NCBI RefSeq assembly: GCF_003121625.1
Contig: NZ_QDDJ01000013.1
Span: 1 to 64,000 of the forward strand
Reading direction: 5' to 3'
Source of the DNA: Ornithinimicrobium cavernae
GTDB lineage: Bacteria; Actinomycetota; Actinomycetes; Actinomycetales; Dermatophilaceae
DNA: 64,000 nt
Positions 16,181 through 26,091 of this stretch are shown here, piece by piece. A model generated the notes under the pieces. The model was not told the origin of the DNA, searched no databases, and saw nothing but the letters and a program-made list of their open reading frames with translations. The translations under genes and the position numbers were made by a program. Each line of letters starts with the position of its first letter. The stretch's first letter is position 1.

Positions 16181-18304
16181 ATGCCCGTCCCGCGCCGCCG
16201 ACCAGATGTGCCGCCACCCCTCGGCGTCACCGTCCACGACGGGGGCGCTGATGTCTCCGTCCTCGCGGTCCACGCGGACGCCGTCGAGCTGTGCCTCTTT
16301 GACGACGACGGTGCGGAACGTCGGGTCCCGCTGTCCCGCAAGGCGTACGGGATCTGGTGGGACGTTGTCGCGGACGTGCGGCCGGGCCAGCGCTACGGTT
16401 TCCGCGTGCACGGCCCCTGGGCCCCCCGGGAGGGGCACCGGCACAACCCGGCCAAGCTGCTGCAGGACCCGTATGCGGGGGCGCTGGAGGGCGAGGTGAC
16501 CTGGGGGCCCGAGGTGTTCGGTCACACCGTGGACGAGGGGTGGCACGGCGACGGTGAGACGAGGGACGACCGGGACAGTGCGGCATACGTCCCCCGGTCG
16601 GTGGTCGTGGACCACGCCTCCTTCGACTGGGCCGGGGACCGCTCCCCCGTCACGCCGTGGACCGAGTCGGTCATCTACGAGGCCCACGTCCGCGGCCTGA
16701 CCATGCGCCACCCGGGTGTGCCGGAGGAGATCCGGGGAACCTATGCCGCCCTCGGGCACCCCGCCGTCCTCGAGCACCTCACCGGCCTCGGTGTCACCAC
16801 CCTGGAGCTGCTGCCCATCCACGCCCTCACCCACGAGCCGCACCTGGTCCGCCACGGGCTCACCAACTACTGGGGCTACAACACGCTCGGCTTCTTCGCG
16901 CCGCACCCTGGGTATGCCGCGGCGCGGGACCCGCAGGGCGTGGTCGACGAGGTCAAGGGAGCGATCCGGGCGCTGCACGCGGCGGGCATCGAGGTGATCC
17001 TCGACGTGGTCTACAACCACACCTGCGAGCAGGGCAACCGTGAGGGGGCGACCCTGTCGTGGCGCGGGCTGGACAACGCCACCTACTACCGCCTCGACGA
17101 CCGCGGCCACGACATCGACGTCACCGGGTGCGGCAACACGGTGGACCTGCGCCAGCCCATGGTGGCCAAGATGGTCCTGGACTCGCTGCGGCACTGGGTG
17201 ACCGAGTTCCACGTCGACGGGTTCCGGTTCGACCTGGCACCGGCGCTGGCGCGGGGCCGTGACGACGCCTACGACCCGGACCACGCCTTCCACGTGGCGC
17301 TGCGCACCGACCCGGTGCTGTCCCGGGTCATGCTCATCGCCGAGCCGTGGGACATCGGCGTCCACGGGTGGCGCACGGGACAGTTCCCGCCGCCGTTCGC
17401 CGAGTGGAACGACCGGTTCCGGGACACCGTGCGCACCTTCTGGCTGCCGGACACCGCCCGCGCCCTGCGAGGCGAGACGGGGCACGGTGCCCGGGAGCTG
17501 GCAACCCGGTTCGCCGGGTCGGCGGACCTCTACGGCGCCCACGACCGCGGTCCGATCGCCTCGGTCAACTTCGTCACCGCCCACGACGGCTTCACCGTGG
17601 CCGACACCACGGCATACGAGCAGAAGCACAACGAGGCCAACCTCGAGGACAACCGGGACGGCCACGGCGACAACCGCAGCTGGAACCACGGTGTCGAGGG
17701 ACCGACCGACGACCCGCAGATCCTGGCGGGCCGGCGCCGGTCAGTGCGCAACCTCCTGGCGACCACGCTCCTGGCCGCCGGCGTGCCGATGATCACCGCC
17801 GGTGACGAGCTCGGGCGGACGCAGCGCGGCAACAACAACGCGTACTGCCAGGACAACGAGATCAGCTGGCTGGACTGGGACGCCACGGACCCGGACCTGG
17901 TCGCGACCGTGACCCGGTTGCTGGAGCTGCGCCGGCGCCACCGCGTGCTCAGCCCGCCCGAGTTCCAGACCTTTGACCCCGCCCCCGGGAGGGTGCGCCT
18001 GCGCTGGTTCGGCACCGACGGGCAGATCCTCACCGAGGGACAGTGGACCGACCCGGCGCTCCGCACACTCGTCGCGCTCCTGGACGACCGGGCCGTGGCC
18101 GAGGCCGCCGGCCGGGCCCCCGACGTGGTCATGGTGGCGTTCAACGGGGCCCCGGAGCCCCGCACCGTGCGGCTGCCCGACGCCGACACCAGCCACCCCT
18201 GGCGGCTCGAGTGGGACAGCACCTGGGAGCGACCGCAGGACGCCGAGCTCGTGGGTGAGGAGCTCGAGCTGCCCGGCAGCTCCACGTCACTCCTCAGCAC
18301 CTAA
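16181..18304 (+). CDS. glgX: Glycogen debranching enzyme GlgX
   Basis: 707 aa GH13 isoamylase-type enzyme that cleaves alpha-1,6 branches of glycogen limit dextrins. An N-terminal CBM48 module (about 10-110) precedes the barrel. Catalytic residues are visible: nucleophile Asp about 351 in DGFRFDLAPAL, acid/base Glu about 388 in LIAEPWDIG, and transition-state Asp about 469 in VTAHDGF. It has the family's conserved NYWGYNTLGFFAPHPGYAAA and DELGRTQRGNNNAYCQDNE. It works with GlgP, encoded 1.3 kb away on the other strand, in glycogen breakdown. A 32-bp-period repeat begins two bases after its stop codon. Confidence 0.95.
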   Translation: MPVPRRRPDVPPPLGVTVHDGGADVSVLAVHADAVELCLFDDDGAERRVPLSRKAYGIWWDVVADVRPGQRYGFRVHGPWAPREGHRHNPAKLLQDPYAGALEGEVTWGPEVFGHTVDEGWHGDGETRDDRDSAAYVPRSVVVDHASFDWAGDRSPVTPWTESVIYEAHVRGLTMRHPGVPEEIRGTYAALGHPAVLEHLTGLGVTTLELLPIHALTHEPHLVRHGLTNYWGYNTLGFFAPHPGYAAARDPQGVVDEVKGAIRALHAAGIEVILDVVYNHTCEQGNREGATLSWRGLDNATYYRLDDRGHDIDVTGCGNTVDLRQPMVAKMVLDSLRHWVTEFHVDGFRFDLAPALARGRDDAYDPDHAFHVALRTDPVLSRVMLIAEPWDIGVHGWRTGQFPPPFAEWNDRFRDTVRTFWLPDTARALRGETGHGARELATRFAGSADLYGAHDRGPIASVNFVTAHDGFTVADTTAYEQKHNEANLEDNRDGHGDNRSWNHGVEGPTDDPQILAGRRRSVRNLLATTLLAAGVPMITAGDELGRTQRGNNNAYCQDNEISWLDWDATDPDLVATVTRLLELRRRHRVLSPPEFQTFDPAPGRVRLRWFGTDGQILTEGQWTDPALRTLVALLDDRAVAEAAGRAPDVVMVAFNGAPEPRTVRLPDADTSHPWRLEWDSTWERPQDAELVGEELELPGSSTSLLST

Positions 18305-18306
18305 TT

Positions 18307-18352
18307 TTGGGGACGTTCGGATCGCCCATCGCGCATTCTTGGGGAAGTTCGG
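18307..18352 (+). repeat. 32-bp-period repeat array B (two cores)
   Basis: Cores TTGGGGACGTTCGG (18307-18320) and TTGGGGAAGTTCGG (18339-18352) are exactly 32 bases apart and start just after the glgX stop, in glgX orientation. The 18-base variable part differs from array A except for the closing TTC. Confidence 0.9.
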
Positions 18353-18482
18353 CGCACCGTGCTACGCGCGGATCACCAGCCATAACAGAGCGCCGCCGAC
18401 CATGCTCGCCGTCTTGGTCACTGACAAAGGTGAGCGAGCGGCATACACACGCGCTCCTCCGAGCAGCAGCCAGCGAGACGAT

Positions 18483-19406
18483 TCACCAGTCCTCAACCTC
18501 CGGACAGACCCAGGCATCGAGCCGGACGTCCCGATCTTTTGCCCTGCGAGCGCTCTCGAGCAGGATCGTCTCAATTCGGGGCCGATCCTCCTTCCAGACC
18601 TCGACGACCTCCAGGTTCATCCGTCTGAGACGTTTCGCTCGCTTCTCGTCGAGCTCCTCGGCTAGGTCGACGCGGTGCGGCAGGCCCTGGTACTCCGCCG
18701 CAAGACCAGTCTCTGGGTCGCACAGGTCCACCCGTGCCACGAAGTCTCCCCGCAGGTCGTGGACCGGCTGGTTCACGACCGGCGTGGGCAGGCCGGCCTG
18801 GATCCAGTGATAGCGCATCTCGCTCTCCGGCACTGACTCGGCCCTCGTGCTGATGAGCGGAAAGAGTTCACGGACACGGGACAGCCGGTGCAGGCCACCC
18901 AGCGGGTCCAGGAAGTCGGCGAAGGTGTCACGCTCGATCATCCGATGCCCTGCCCCCACGTCCAGCATGGCCAGGCGTTTTCCCTCAGTGGGTGCCCAAC
19001 GAGCCAGGTCGAGAATCGTCCGCGGCGCGCTCGTGACGGCGATGCCGCCGAGCTCCTCCACGTGGGCGTCGGGCACCCTGGATCGCCGGATGCGCAGGCC
19101 GCGAGTGTCATAGCTGCCCACGTCTGCAGGGACGCTGAGGTCGATGGGGCTCAGCGTGCGCCCGTCGGTCGTGCCGTCCAGAAACCGGGGGCTCACTCCG
19201 TGCAGCACGGCCGCCGCCCACCCGGACAGGACGGCACCCCTGGGCGCGCGCTCCCACGCCGCCCAGATCCGCAACAGCCGGGCGTCATCCGGTGGATCGC
19301 CGAGGACCCGGACGCCCGAGAGACCAGGCACGCGCTGCAGACTGTTTGCCGCCCGCTTGGACATGCCTCTGGTGCGCAGTTCTGCCGTTCTCGCGATCTC
19401 GAACAT
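18483..19406 (-). CDS. AbiEi-like / DUF559-type protein
   Basis: 307 aa. The first 190 residues resemble the AbiEi antitoxin-like winged-helix/nucleotidyl region seen in many actinobacterial singletons (GAVLSGWAAAVLHGVSPRF, IAVTSAPRTILDLARW). The last 110 resemble DUF559/Vsr-like endonuclease-fold proteins (FVARVDLCDPETGLAAEYQG, EKRAKRLRRMNLEVVEVW). The expected acidic residues are present (D...AAEYQG) but I cannot confirm nuclease activity. The ATG at 19404-19406 follows a clear GGAGGTGG; the 65-residue longer frame reads through repeat DNA and was rejected. No toxin partner is adjacent. The gene lies between two oppositely oriented repeat arrays, separating glgX and glgP. Confidence 0.7.
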   Translation of the reverse strand: MFEIARTAELRTRGMSKRAANSLQRVPGLSGVRVLGDPPDDARLLRIWAAWERAPRGAVLSGWAAAVLHGVSPRFLDGTTDGRTLSPIDLSVPADVGSYDTRGLRIRRSRVPDAHVEELGGIAVTSAPRTILDLARWAPTEGKRLAMLDVGAGHRMIERDTFADFLDPLGGLHRLSRVRELFPLISTRAESVPESEMRYHWIQAGLPTPVVNQPVHDLRGDFVARVDLCDPETGLAAEYQGLPHRVDLAEELDEKRAKRLRRMNLEVVEVWKEDRPRIETILLESARRAKDRDVRLDAWVCPEVEDW

Positions 19407-19515
19407 ATGCCACCTCCCGGGCCCACGCTCGACCGACCACGGCAGGTGGCGCCAGCAGGGAGGAAAAGCTGGGGACAGCGACCGCTCGGCGGGCTGGCTG
19501 GGGACAGGCCGTGCC

Positions 19516-19557
19516 GGACCGCTCCACACGTCCTTGAACGGGTGTGCGGAGCGGTCC
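19516..19557 (-). repeat. Long hairpin at the distal end of array C
   Basis: GGACCGCTCCACAC (19516-19529) pairs with GTGTGCGGAGCGGTCC (19542-19557) with one bulged base. The right arm contains the tail of the last 32-bp unit, so the array ends in an inverted copy of part of its own unit. It lies 110 bases upstream of the AbiEi-like start and could act as a terminator for glgP. Confidence 0.7.
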
Positions 19558-19633
19558 AAACCTCCCCAAGAAGGCGCGAGGAGCGGTCCGAACCTCCCCA
19601 AAATCGCGCAAGAAGCGGTCCGAACCTCCCCAA
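19556..19633 (-). repeat. 32-bp-period repeat array C (three cores)
   Basis: On the minus strand the cores TTGGGGAGGTTCGG, TTGGGGAGGTTCGG and TTGGGGAGGTTTGG end at 19633, 19601 and 19569, each 32 bases apart, all followed by ACCGC. The array starts 7 bases after the glgP stop, in glgP orientation, and is inverted relative to array B across the AbiEi-like gene. Confidence 0.95.
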
Positions 19634-19640
19634 AAATGGG

Positions 19641-22223
19641 TCAGGCGTTGGCGACCAGGCCCAGCTCGGCGTCGCTGGCGAGGTGGGGGTGTGCCGGCAG
19701 GACGCGCACCGTCCAGCCGAGGCTGCCGGTGCGGGTCAGCTCGAGCTCGCCGTCGAACCGGTGGCGTCCACCGTCGTCGGATCCCACGGGCTCCAACCGG
19801 CTCGTCTCGACCTCGGTCAGCTCGTCGGACTCCGAGGCCCGGCCGAAGGCCACCTGGACGGTGACGTCCTCGGGCGAGAGGTCGCCCAGGCACACGTAGG
19901 CGTGCACCCGCACCGTCTCACCGACCTGTGGACTGTCGCTCAGGCCCTCCGCCTCCACGTGCTCGACCTGCACCGACGGCCACGCGGCACGCAGCCGCTC
20001 CACGCGAGCAGCCAGGTCCCGCGCCCCGGCGAAGTCGTCCTCGCGCACGGCCCACCCGGCGCGGGCGGCCGGGAGGTACAGCGCCTGGGTGTAGTCGCGC
20101 ACCATTCGGTCGGCCATCACCTTCGGGCCCAGCGTCCCGAGCGTGTGGGTGAGCATCTCCAGCCAGCGCGTAGGCAGCCCCGCCTCGTCCCTGTCGTAGA
20201 AGGTCGGGACGACGCTGTTCTCCAGCAGCTCGTAGAGCGCGGTCGCCTCCAGCTCGTCCCGGCGGTCGTCCTCCACACCGTCGGCGGTCGGGATCGCCCA
20301 GCCGTTCTGGCCGTCGAACCACTCGTCCCACCAGCCGTCCAGGATCGACAGGTTGAGGGCACCGTTCAGCGCCGCCTTCATGCCGGACGTGCCGCACGCC
20401 TCGAACGGGCGCAGGGGGTTGTTGAGCCAGACGTCGCAGCCCGGGTAGAGGCTCTGAGCCATCCCGATGTCGTAGTTGGGCAGGAAGACGATCCGGTGCC
20501 GCAGCCGCTGGTCGTCGGTGAACTTGACCATCTCCTGGATCAGTCGCTTGCCGGTGTCGTCGGCCGGGTGCGCCTTGCCGGCGATGACCAGCTGCACCGG
20601 ACGCTCCTCGTCCAGCAGGATCCTGGCCAGCCGCTCCGGGTCCCGGAGCATGAGAGTCAGTCTCTTGTATGTCGGCACTCGCCGTGCGAAGCCGATGGTC
20701 AGGATGTCTGGGTCCAGCACGTCATCTACCCACCCCAGCTCCGCGGACGTGGAACCCCGGGTGCGCATGGACTTGCGCAGGCGCGAGCGGGTCTCCTCCA
20801 CGAGCTGCTGGCGCAGCTCGCGCTTGGTCGCCCAGATCCGGTCGGCCGGCACGCGGCCGACCTGCTCGAAGACGTTGCCGTTGGCCAGGGACTCGCGCCC
20901 CAGGAACTCCTCGGCGAGCTCGAGCACCTTGCGGTCCACCCAGGTGCCGGCGTGGACGCCGTTGGTGATCGAGCCGATCGGCACCTCGGACTCGTCGAAG
21001 CCCGGCCAGAGCCCCTTGAACATGCCCCGGCTGACGGCGCCGTGCAGCACGGACACGCCGTTGGCGCCCTGGCCCAGGCGCAGACCCATCACGGCCATGT
21101 TGAAGACCCCAGGGTCCCCGCCGTCATAGCTCTCGGCTCCCAGCTCGAGCAGCCTGGGCAGCGGGACACCGGGCAGCTCGGCCGGCCCACCGAAGTGCTG
21201 GCTGATCTGGTTGGTGCCGAACCGGTCGATGCCGGCGGGCACGGGAGTGTGCGTGGTGAAGACCGTGGAGGCCCGCACCGCCCGCAGCGCCTCCTCGAAG
21301 GAGAGCCCCGCCGAGGTCGTCAGCTCGCTGATCCGCTCCAGGCCCTGGAACCCGGCGTGGCCCTCGTTCATGTGGTAGACGTCCGGGGCCGGCGCACCGG
21401 TCAGTCGCGACCACAGCCGCAGGGCCCGCACGCCACCGATCCCGAGCAGCATCTCCTGCTGGAGCCGCTGGTCACCACCGCCGCCGTAGAGGCGGTCGGT
21501 CAGGTCGCGCTTGCTCGCCTCGTTTGTCTCCACGTCCGAGTCCAGCAGCAGCAGCGGCACCCGGCCGACCTGGGCGCGCCACACGTGGGCGTCCAGGTGA
21601 GCGCCGCCGGGCATCGCCAGCGAGACGACCGCGGGGCTGCCGTCCTCCTCGCGCAGCAGCGCGAGAGGCAGGTCATCGGGGTCCAGCACCGGGTAGGACT
21701 CCTGCTGCCAGCCCTCGGCGTTCAGGCGCTGGCGGAAGTAGCCGCTCTTGTAGAACAGGCCGATCCCGACGACCGGGACACCGAGGTCGGAGGCGCTCTT
21801 GAGGTGGTCGCCGGCCAGGATGCCCAGTCCGCCGGAGTACTGCGGCAGCGCGGCGGTGATGCCGAACTCCGGGGAGAAGTAGGCGTAGGCCTGCCCGAAG
21901 CCTCCCGCCGCAGCCCCCGCCTCGGCCTCGCGCTGGTACCAGCGCGGCTCGCTCAGGTAGCGCGCCAGCCCGTCACCGGCCTCGCGGACCCGCTGCACGA
22001 ACGCCGGGTCACCGGCCAGCCTGGCCAGGTCGTCCGGGGTCAGGGCGCTCAGCATGGCCAGCGGCTCGCGGCGGCACTCGGCCCACTTGCGCGGGTCGAT
22101 GCTCTCGAACAGGTCGAGCGTCGGCGGGTGCCATGACCAGCGGAGATTCAGGGCGAGATCGTGCAACGGGGACAGTGCGTCAGGGAGAACGGTGCGCACA
22201 TGGAGTCTGCGGATGGCCTTCAC
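19641..22223 (-). CDS. glgP: Alpha-glucan (glycogen) phosphorylase GlgP
   Basis: 860 aa, close in length and layout to the mycobacterial GlgP type, releasing glucose-1-phosphate from alpha-glucan ends with PLP. It starts VKAIRRLHVRTVLPDALSPL at a GTG, then LNLRWSWHPPT, FSPEFGITAALPQYSGGLGILAGDH, HMNEGHAGF, TTHTPVPAGIDRF and the PLP-region EACGTSGMKAALNGALNLS. About 100 extra C-terminal residues form a DUF3417-type/actinobacterial tail. The longer frame upstream of GTG overlaps glgE and was rejected. TACGCT lies eight bases before the start. It is divergent from glgE across 70 bases. Confidence 0.93.
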   Translation of the reverse strand: MKAIRRLHVRTVLPDALSPLHDLALNLRWSWHPPTLDLFESIDPRKWAECRREPLAMLSALTPDDLARLAGDPAFVQRVREAGDGLARYLSEPRWYQREAEAGAAAGGFGQAYAYFSPEFGITAALPQYSGGLGILAGDHLKSASDLGVPVVGIGLFYKSGYFRQRLNAEGWQQESYPVLDPDDLPLALLREEDGSPAVVSLAMPGGAHLDAHVWRAQVGRVPLLLLDSDVETNEASKRDLTDRLYGGGGDQRLQQEMLLGIGGVRALRLWSRLTGAPAPDVYHMNEGHAGFQGLERISELTTSAGLSFEEALRAVRASTVFTTHTPVPAGIDRFGTNQISQHFGGPAELPGVPLPRLLELGAESYDGGDPGVFNMAVMGLRLGQGANGVSVLHGAVSRGMFKGLWPGFDESEVPIGSITNGVHAGTWVDRKVLELAEEFLGRESLANGNVFEQVGRVPADRIWATKRELRQQLVEETRSRLRKSMRTRGSTSAELGWVDDVLDPDILTIGFARRVPTYKRLTLMLRDPERLARILLDEERPVQLVIAGKAHPADDTGKRLIQEMVKFTDDQRLRHRIVFLPNYDIGMAQSLYPGCDVWLNNPLRPFEACGTSGMKAALNGALNLSILDGWWDEWFDGQNGWAIPTADGVEDDRRDELEATALYELLENSVVPTFYDRDEAGLPTRWLEMLTHTLGTLGPKVMADRMVRDYTQALYLPAARAGWAVREDDFAGARDLAARVERLRAAWPSVQVEHVEAEGLSDSPQVGETVRVHAYVCLGDLSPEDVTVQVAFGRASESDELTEVETSRLEPVGSDDGGRHRFDGELELTRTGSLGWTVRVLPAHPHLASDAELGLVANA

Positions 22224-22231
22224 GAGGCCCC

Positions 22232-22237
22232 AGCGTA
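22232..22237 (-). promoter_or_regulatory. Putative leaderless promoter -10 of glgP
   Basis: TACGCT on the minus strand, eight bases before the GTG at 22223. Confidence 0.4.
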
Positions 22238-22280
22238 GGCGGTGCCACGCGCGTCCCGTGCACTCACTACGCCGGACAGG

Positions 22281-22286
22281 TAGCGT
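22281..22286 (+). promoter_or_regulatory. Putative leaderless promoter -10 of the glgE operon
   Basis: TAGCGT, seven bases before the GTG at 22294, with no Shine-Dalgarno. Confidence 0.45.
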
Positions 22287-22293
22287 CGGCTCC

Positions 22294-24357
22294 GTGACCG
22301 AGACACCAGGTAACGGCCCGACCAGCCAGTCCGTTCTCGATCTGGTGGGCCAGCGGCCCATCGGGCGGATTCCCGTGCAGGAGGTGAGCCCGGCCGTCGA
22401 CGGCGGGGACCGCCCCACCAAGTCCGTCGTCAACGAGCTGTTCCCGATCACCGCGACCGTCTTCCGTGAGGGCCACGACAAGGTCAACGCCACGGTGGTC
22501 CTCACCGACCCCGACGGCACCGAGCACCACGTGCGGATGCACCTGCTCAACCCGGGTCTGGACCACTGGGGCACGACGGTCTTCGCCGACCGCGAGGGGA
22601 TCTGGAGCTACCGGGTCGAGGGCTGGTCCGACCCCTACGCCACCTGGCACCACGACGCCACCATCAAGATCGGGGCCGGCGTGGACGTCGAGCTGATGCT
22701 CGAGGAGGGCGCCCGGGTGCTCGAGCGGGCACGCGACGAGGTCACCCGCCCCGACGGTGACCGCGACCGGCTGACCCGGGCGATCGGCATACTGCGGGAC
22801 ACCGGCCGTCCCGTCGACGAGCGTCTGGCCGGGGGCACCGACCTGCGCGAGCTGCTCACCCACGCGCCGTTGCGGGATCTCGTCAGCCCCAGCCGCACCT
22901 ACACGTGGTGGGTGGAGCGACAGCTGGCCCTGCACGGGGCGTGGTACGAGATCTTCCCGCGTTCCGAGGGCGCCACGCAGGACCCGGAGACCGGTCTGTG
23001 GACGAGCGGCACCTTCGACACGGCCGCCGAACGGCTGCCCGCGATCGCCGACATGGGCTTCGACGTCGTCTACCTCACCCCCGTCCACCCCATCGGCCGG
23101 ATCAACCGCAAGGGTCGCAACAACACGCTGGAGGCCCAGGAGCACGACCCCGGTTCGCCCTACGCCATCGGCGCCGCGGAGGGTGGTCACGACGCGCTCC
23201 ACCCGGACCTCGGCGACTTCGACGACTTCGACGCCTTCGTCGCCCGGGCCAAGGGGCTGGGCCTGGAGGTGGCGATGGACCTGGCCCTGCAGGCCGCGCC
23301 GGACCACCCCTGGGCGACCGAGCACCCCGAGTTCTTCACCACCCGGGCGGACGGCACGATCGCCTACGCCGAGAACCCCCCGAAGAAGTACCAGGACATC
23401 TACCCGGTCAACTTCGACAACGCCCCGGCGACCATCTACGCCGAGGTGCGCCGCGTCATCCAGGTCTGGATCGACCACGGGATCACCCTCTTCCGGGTGG
23501 ACAACCCGCACACCAAGCCGGTGGAGTTCTGGCAGTGGCTGATCGCCGACGTCGCCGTGGACCACCCGGAGGTCATCTGGCTGGCCGAGGCGTTCACCAA
23601 ACCGGCGATGATGCACACGCTCGCCAAGGTCGGCTTCCAGCAGTCCTACACCTACTACGCGTGGCGCAACCAGGCCGCCGAGCTCGCGGAGTACGTCACC
23701 GAGCTGTCCGGCCGGGCGGCGGCCTACATGCGGCCGTCCTTCTGGCCGACCACCCACGACATCCTCACCCCGTACATGCAGTACGGCGGCCCGACCGCGT
23801 TCCAGGTGCGGGCCGCGCTGGCGGCGACCCTGGTCCCGACCTACGGGATCTACGCCGGCTACGAGCACTGCGAGCACGTGGCCCGGCCCGGGGCCGAGGA
23901 GCACATCGACAACGAGAAGTACGAGTTCAAGAACCGCCGCTGGGACCTGGACACGCCCGACGGCGGCCGCGACGAGGCCCACGGCAGACCCAACCTCGCC
24001 CCGTTCCTCAAGCGGCTCAACGAGATCCGCCGTGAGCACCCCGCCCTGCACTGGATCCGCAACATCACCTTCCACAGCGCGGACGACGAGAACTTCCTGG
24101 TCTTCTCCAAGCGCGGTGGCGGCGCCCACGACGGCTCCGACAGCGACGAGATCATCGTCGTGGCCAACCTTGACCCGCACGCGCTGCGGGCCACCACGAT
24201 CCATCTGACGATGCCCTCGATCGGGCTGGGCTGGAACGACCGGTTCATCGCGCACGACCTGCTCACCGGGGCGCAGTGGCACTGGGGCGAGGCCAACTTC
24301 GTCCAGCTCGGCCCGGGTGCGCTACCGGTGCACATCATCCAGGTCAGGAAGTTCTGA
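22294..24357 (+). CDS. glgE: Alpha-1,4-glucan:maltose-1-phosphate maltosyltransferase GlgE
   Basis: 687 aa GH13_3 enzyme that extends alpha-1,4-glucan with maltosyl units from maltose-1-phosphate. The N-terminal domain begins [21 protein letters not shown] as in the mycobacterial enzyme. Catalytic parts are [14 protein letters not shown] (nucleophile Asp) and [13 protein letters not shown] (acid/base Glu), with [13 protein letters not shown] in the donor region. The GTG at 22294 was chosen because TAGCGT lies seven bases before it; upstream frame is antisense to glgP. First gene of the operon glgE-treS-mak/glgB-pgm; its stop overlaps the treS start by one base. Confidence 0.96.
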   Translation: MTETPGNGPTSQSVLDLVGQRPIGRIPVQEVSPAVDGGDRPTKSVVNELFPITATVFREGHDKVNATVVLTDPDGTEHHVRMHLLNPGLDHWGTTVFADREGIWSYRVEGWSDPYATWHHDATIKIGAGVDVELMLEEGARVLERARDEVTRPDGDRDRLTRAIGILRDTGRPVDERLAGGTDLRELLTHAPLRDLVSPSRTYTWWVERQLALHGAWYEIFPRSEGATQDPETGLWTSGTFDTAAERLPAIADMGFDVVYLTPVHPIGRINRKGRNNTLEAQEHDPGSPYAIGAAEGGHDALHPDLGDFDDFDAFVARAKGLGLEVAMDLALQAAPDHPWATEHPEFFTTRADGTIAYAENPPKKYQDIYPVNFDNAPATIYAEVRRVIQVWIDHGITLFRVDNPHTKPVEFWQWLIADVAVDHPEVIWLAEAFTKPAMMHTLAKVGFQQSYTYYAWRNQAAELAEYVTELSGRAAAYMRPSFWPTTHDILTPYMQYGGPTAFQVRAALAATLVPTYGIYAGYEHCEHVARPGAEEHIDNEKYEFKNRRWDLDTPDGGRDEAHGRPNLAPFLKRLNEIRREHPALHWIRNITFHSADDENFLVFSKRGGGAHDGSDSDEIIVVANLDPHALRATTIHLTMPSIGLGWNDRFIAHDLLTGAQWHWGEANFVQLGPGALPVHIIQVRKF

Positions 24358-26090
24358 TGCGGGGTCTCAACCTGCAGCAGCCCGGCCTGCGCTACGACCC
24401 GGACTGGTACCGCAAGGCCGTCTTCTACGAGGTGCTGGTCCGCGCCTTCGACGACTCGACGGGCTCGGGGTCGGGCGACTTCACCGGCCTGATCAACCGC
24501 CTGGACTACCTCCAGTGGCTCGGGGTGGACTGCCTGTGGCTGCCCCCGTTCTACGCCTCGCCGCTTCGCGACGGCGGCTACGACGTGGCCGACTACACCG
24601 CCGTCCTGCCCGAGTTCGGGACCCTGCCCGAGTTCCAGGAGCTCATCTCCCAGGCGCACGCGCGCGGCATACGGATCATCACCGACCTGGTCATGAACCA
24701 CACCTCCGACCAGCACGCCTGGTTCCAGGCGTCGCGCGCCGAGCCGGAGGGTCCCTACGGGGACTTCTACGTGTGGTCCGACACCGACGACAGGTATGCC
24801 GACGCCCGGATCATCTTCGTCGACACCGAGGTGTCCAACTGGTCGTTCGACAGCGTGCGGCGGCAGTTCTACTGGCACCGGTTCTTCAGCCACCAGCCGG
24901 ACCTGAACTTCGAGAACCCGGCCGTCCAGGAGGCCATGTTCGACGTGGTCCGGTTCTGGATGGACATGGGCATCGACGGCTTCCGGCTGGACGCGGTGCC
25001 CTACCTGTTCGAGGAGGAGGGCACCAGCTGCGAGAACCTGCCCCGCACGCACGAGTTCCTCGCCCAGCTGCGCGCCATGGTGGACGAGGAGTACCCCGGT
25101 CGGGTCCTGCTCGCCGAGGCCAACCAGATGCCCGCCGAGGTGGTCGACTACTTCGGCACGCCCGAGGCGCCCGAGTGCCACATGTGCTTCCACTTCCCGG
25201 TGATGCCGCGGCTCTACTACGCCCTGCGGGAGGAGAGCGCCGAGTCGATCGTCCGGGTGATGAACGAGACCCCGCCCATCCCTCCCGGCACCCAGTGGGG
25301 CACCTTCCTGCGCAACCACGACGAGCTGACCCTGGAGATGGTCTCCGCGGAGGAGCGCGCGGCGATGTACGGCTGGTACGCGCCGGACCCGCGGATGCGT
25401 GCCAACATCGGGATCCGGCGCCGCCTGGCGCCCCTGCTGGACAACTCACGGGCCGAGATCGAGCTGATCAACGCGCTGCTGCTCAGCCTGCCCGGGTCGC
25501 CCTGCCTCTACTACGGCGACGAGATCGGCATGGGGGACAACATCTGGCTCAACGACCGCGACGCGGTCCGCACGCCGATGCAGTGGACACCCGACCGCAA
25601 CGCCGGCTTCTCCACGGCCGACCCCGGCAAGCTCTACCTGCCGGTGATCACGAGCCTGGTCTACCACCACGCCGCGGTCAACGTGGAGGCACAGATGGCC
25701 ACCAGCTCCTCGCTGCTGCACTGGGTGCGGGGGATGCTGCAGGTCCGGTCGCGGCACGAGGTCTTCGGGATCGGTGAGTTCACCCTCTGCGAGGCGGACA
25801 ACCCGGCGGTCCTGGCCTACACGCGGCTCGTGCCCGAACCCAGGCCGGCAGAGGAGGGTCAGTTCGCCGAGCGCGAGATCGAGGGCCACCGCGGGGTGCT
25901 CTGCGTCAACAACATGTCGGCCCGGCCCCAGGCCGCCCGCATCACCCTGCCCGCCGAGCTGGCCGGTGCGGTGACGGCCGACCTGTTCGGCGGCAGCGGT
26001 TTCCCCGACGTCGACGCCGACGGCTCCGTCCACCTCGCCCTGGGCTCGCAGGACTTCTACTGGCTCGGCCTGACTCCCCAAGGAGCATGA
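24357..26090 (+). CDS. treS: Trehalose synthase TreS (maltose alpha-D-glucosyltransferase)
   Basis: 577 aa GH13_16 enzyme interconverting trehalose and maltose; in this pathway it supplies maltose to the maltokinase. Starts at ATG overlapping the glgE TGA by one base. Motifs: [44 protein letters not shown] (nucleophile), [11 protein letters not shown] (acid/base), [13 protein letters not shown] and [18 protein letters not shown]. There is no fused kinase domain; the kinase is the next gene, one base downstream. Confidence 0.96.
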   Translation: MRGLNLQQPGLRYDPDWYRKAVFYEVLVRAFDDSTGSGSGDFTGLINRLDYLQWLGVDCLWLPPFYASPLRDGGYDVADYTAVLPEFGTLPEFQELISQAHARGIRIITDLVMNHTSDQHAWFQASRAEPEGPYGDFYVWSDTDDRYADARIIFVDTEVSNWSFDSVRRQFYWHRFFSHQPDLNFENPAVQEAMFDVVRFWMDMGIDGFRLDAVPYLFEEEGTSCENLPRTHEFLAQLRAMVDEEYPGRVLLAEANQMPAEVVDYFGTPEAPECHMCFHFPVMPRLYYALREESAESIVRVMNETPPIPPGTQWGTFLRNHDELTLEMVSAEERAAMYGWYAPDPRMRANIGIRRRLAPLLDNSRAEIELINALLLSLPGSPCLYYGDEIGMGDNIWLNDRDAVRTPMQWTPDRNAGFSTADPGKLYLPVITSLVYHHAAVNVEAQMATSSSLLHWVRGMLQVRSRHEVFGIGEFTLCEADNPAVLAYTRLVPEPRPAEEGQFAEREIEGHRGVLCVNNMSARPQAARITLPAELAGAVTADLFGGSGFPDVDADGSVHLALGSQDFYWLGLTPQGA

Positions 26091-26091
26091 G

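Noticed and set aside
18362-18574. 70-aa minus-strand frame with a hydrophobic end, after the AbiEi/DUF559 gene
   Set aside because: It overlaps the end of the AbiEi-like gene in another frame, has unremarkable codon use and no ribosome site that I can see.
18483-19406. Toxin-antitoxin pair
   Set aside because: No AbiEii-type nucleotidyltransferase or other toxin gene is adjacent; the neighbours are glycogen genes and repeats. The same holds for the gene at 51735-52655.
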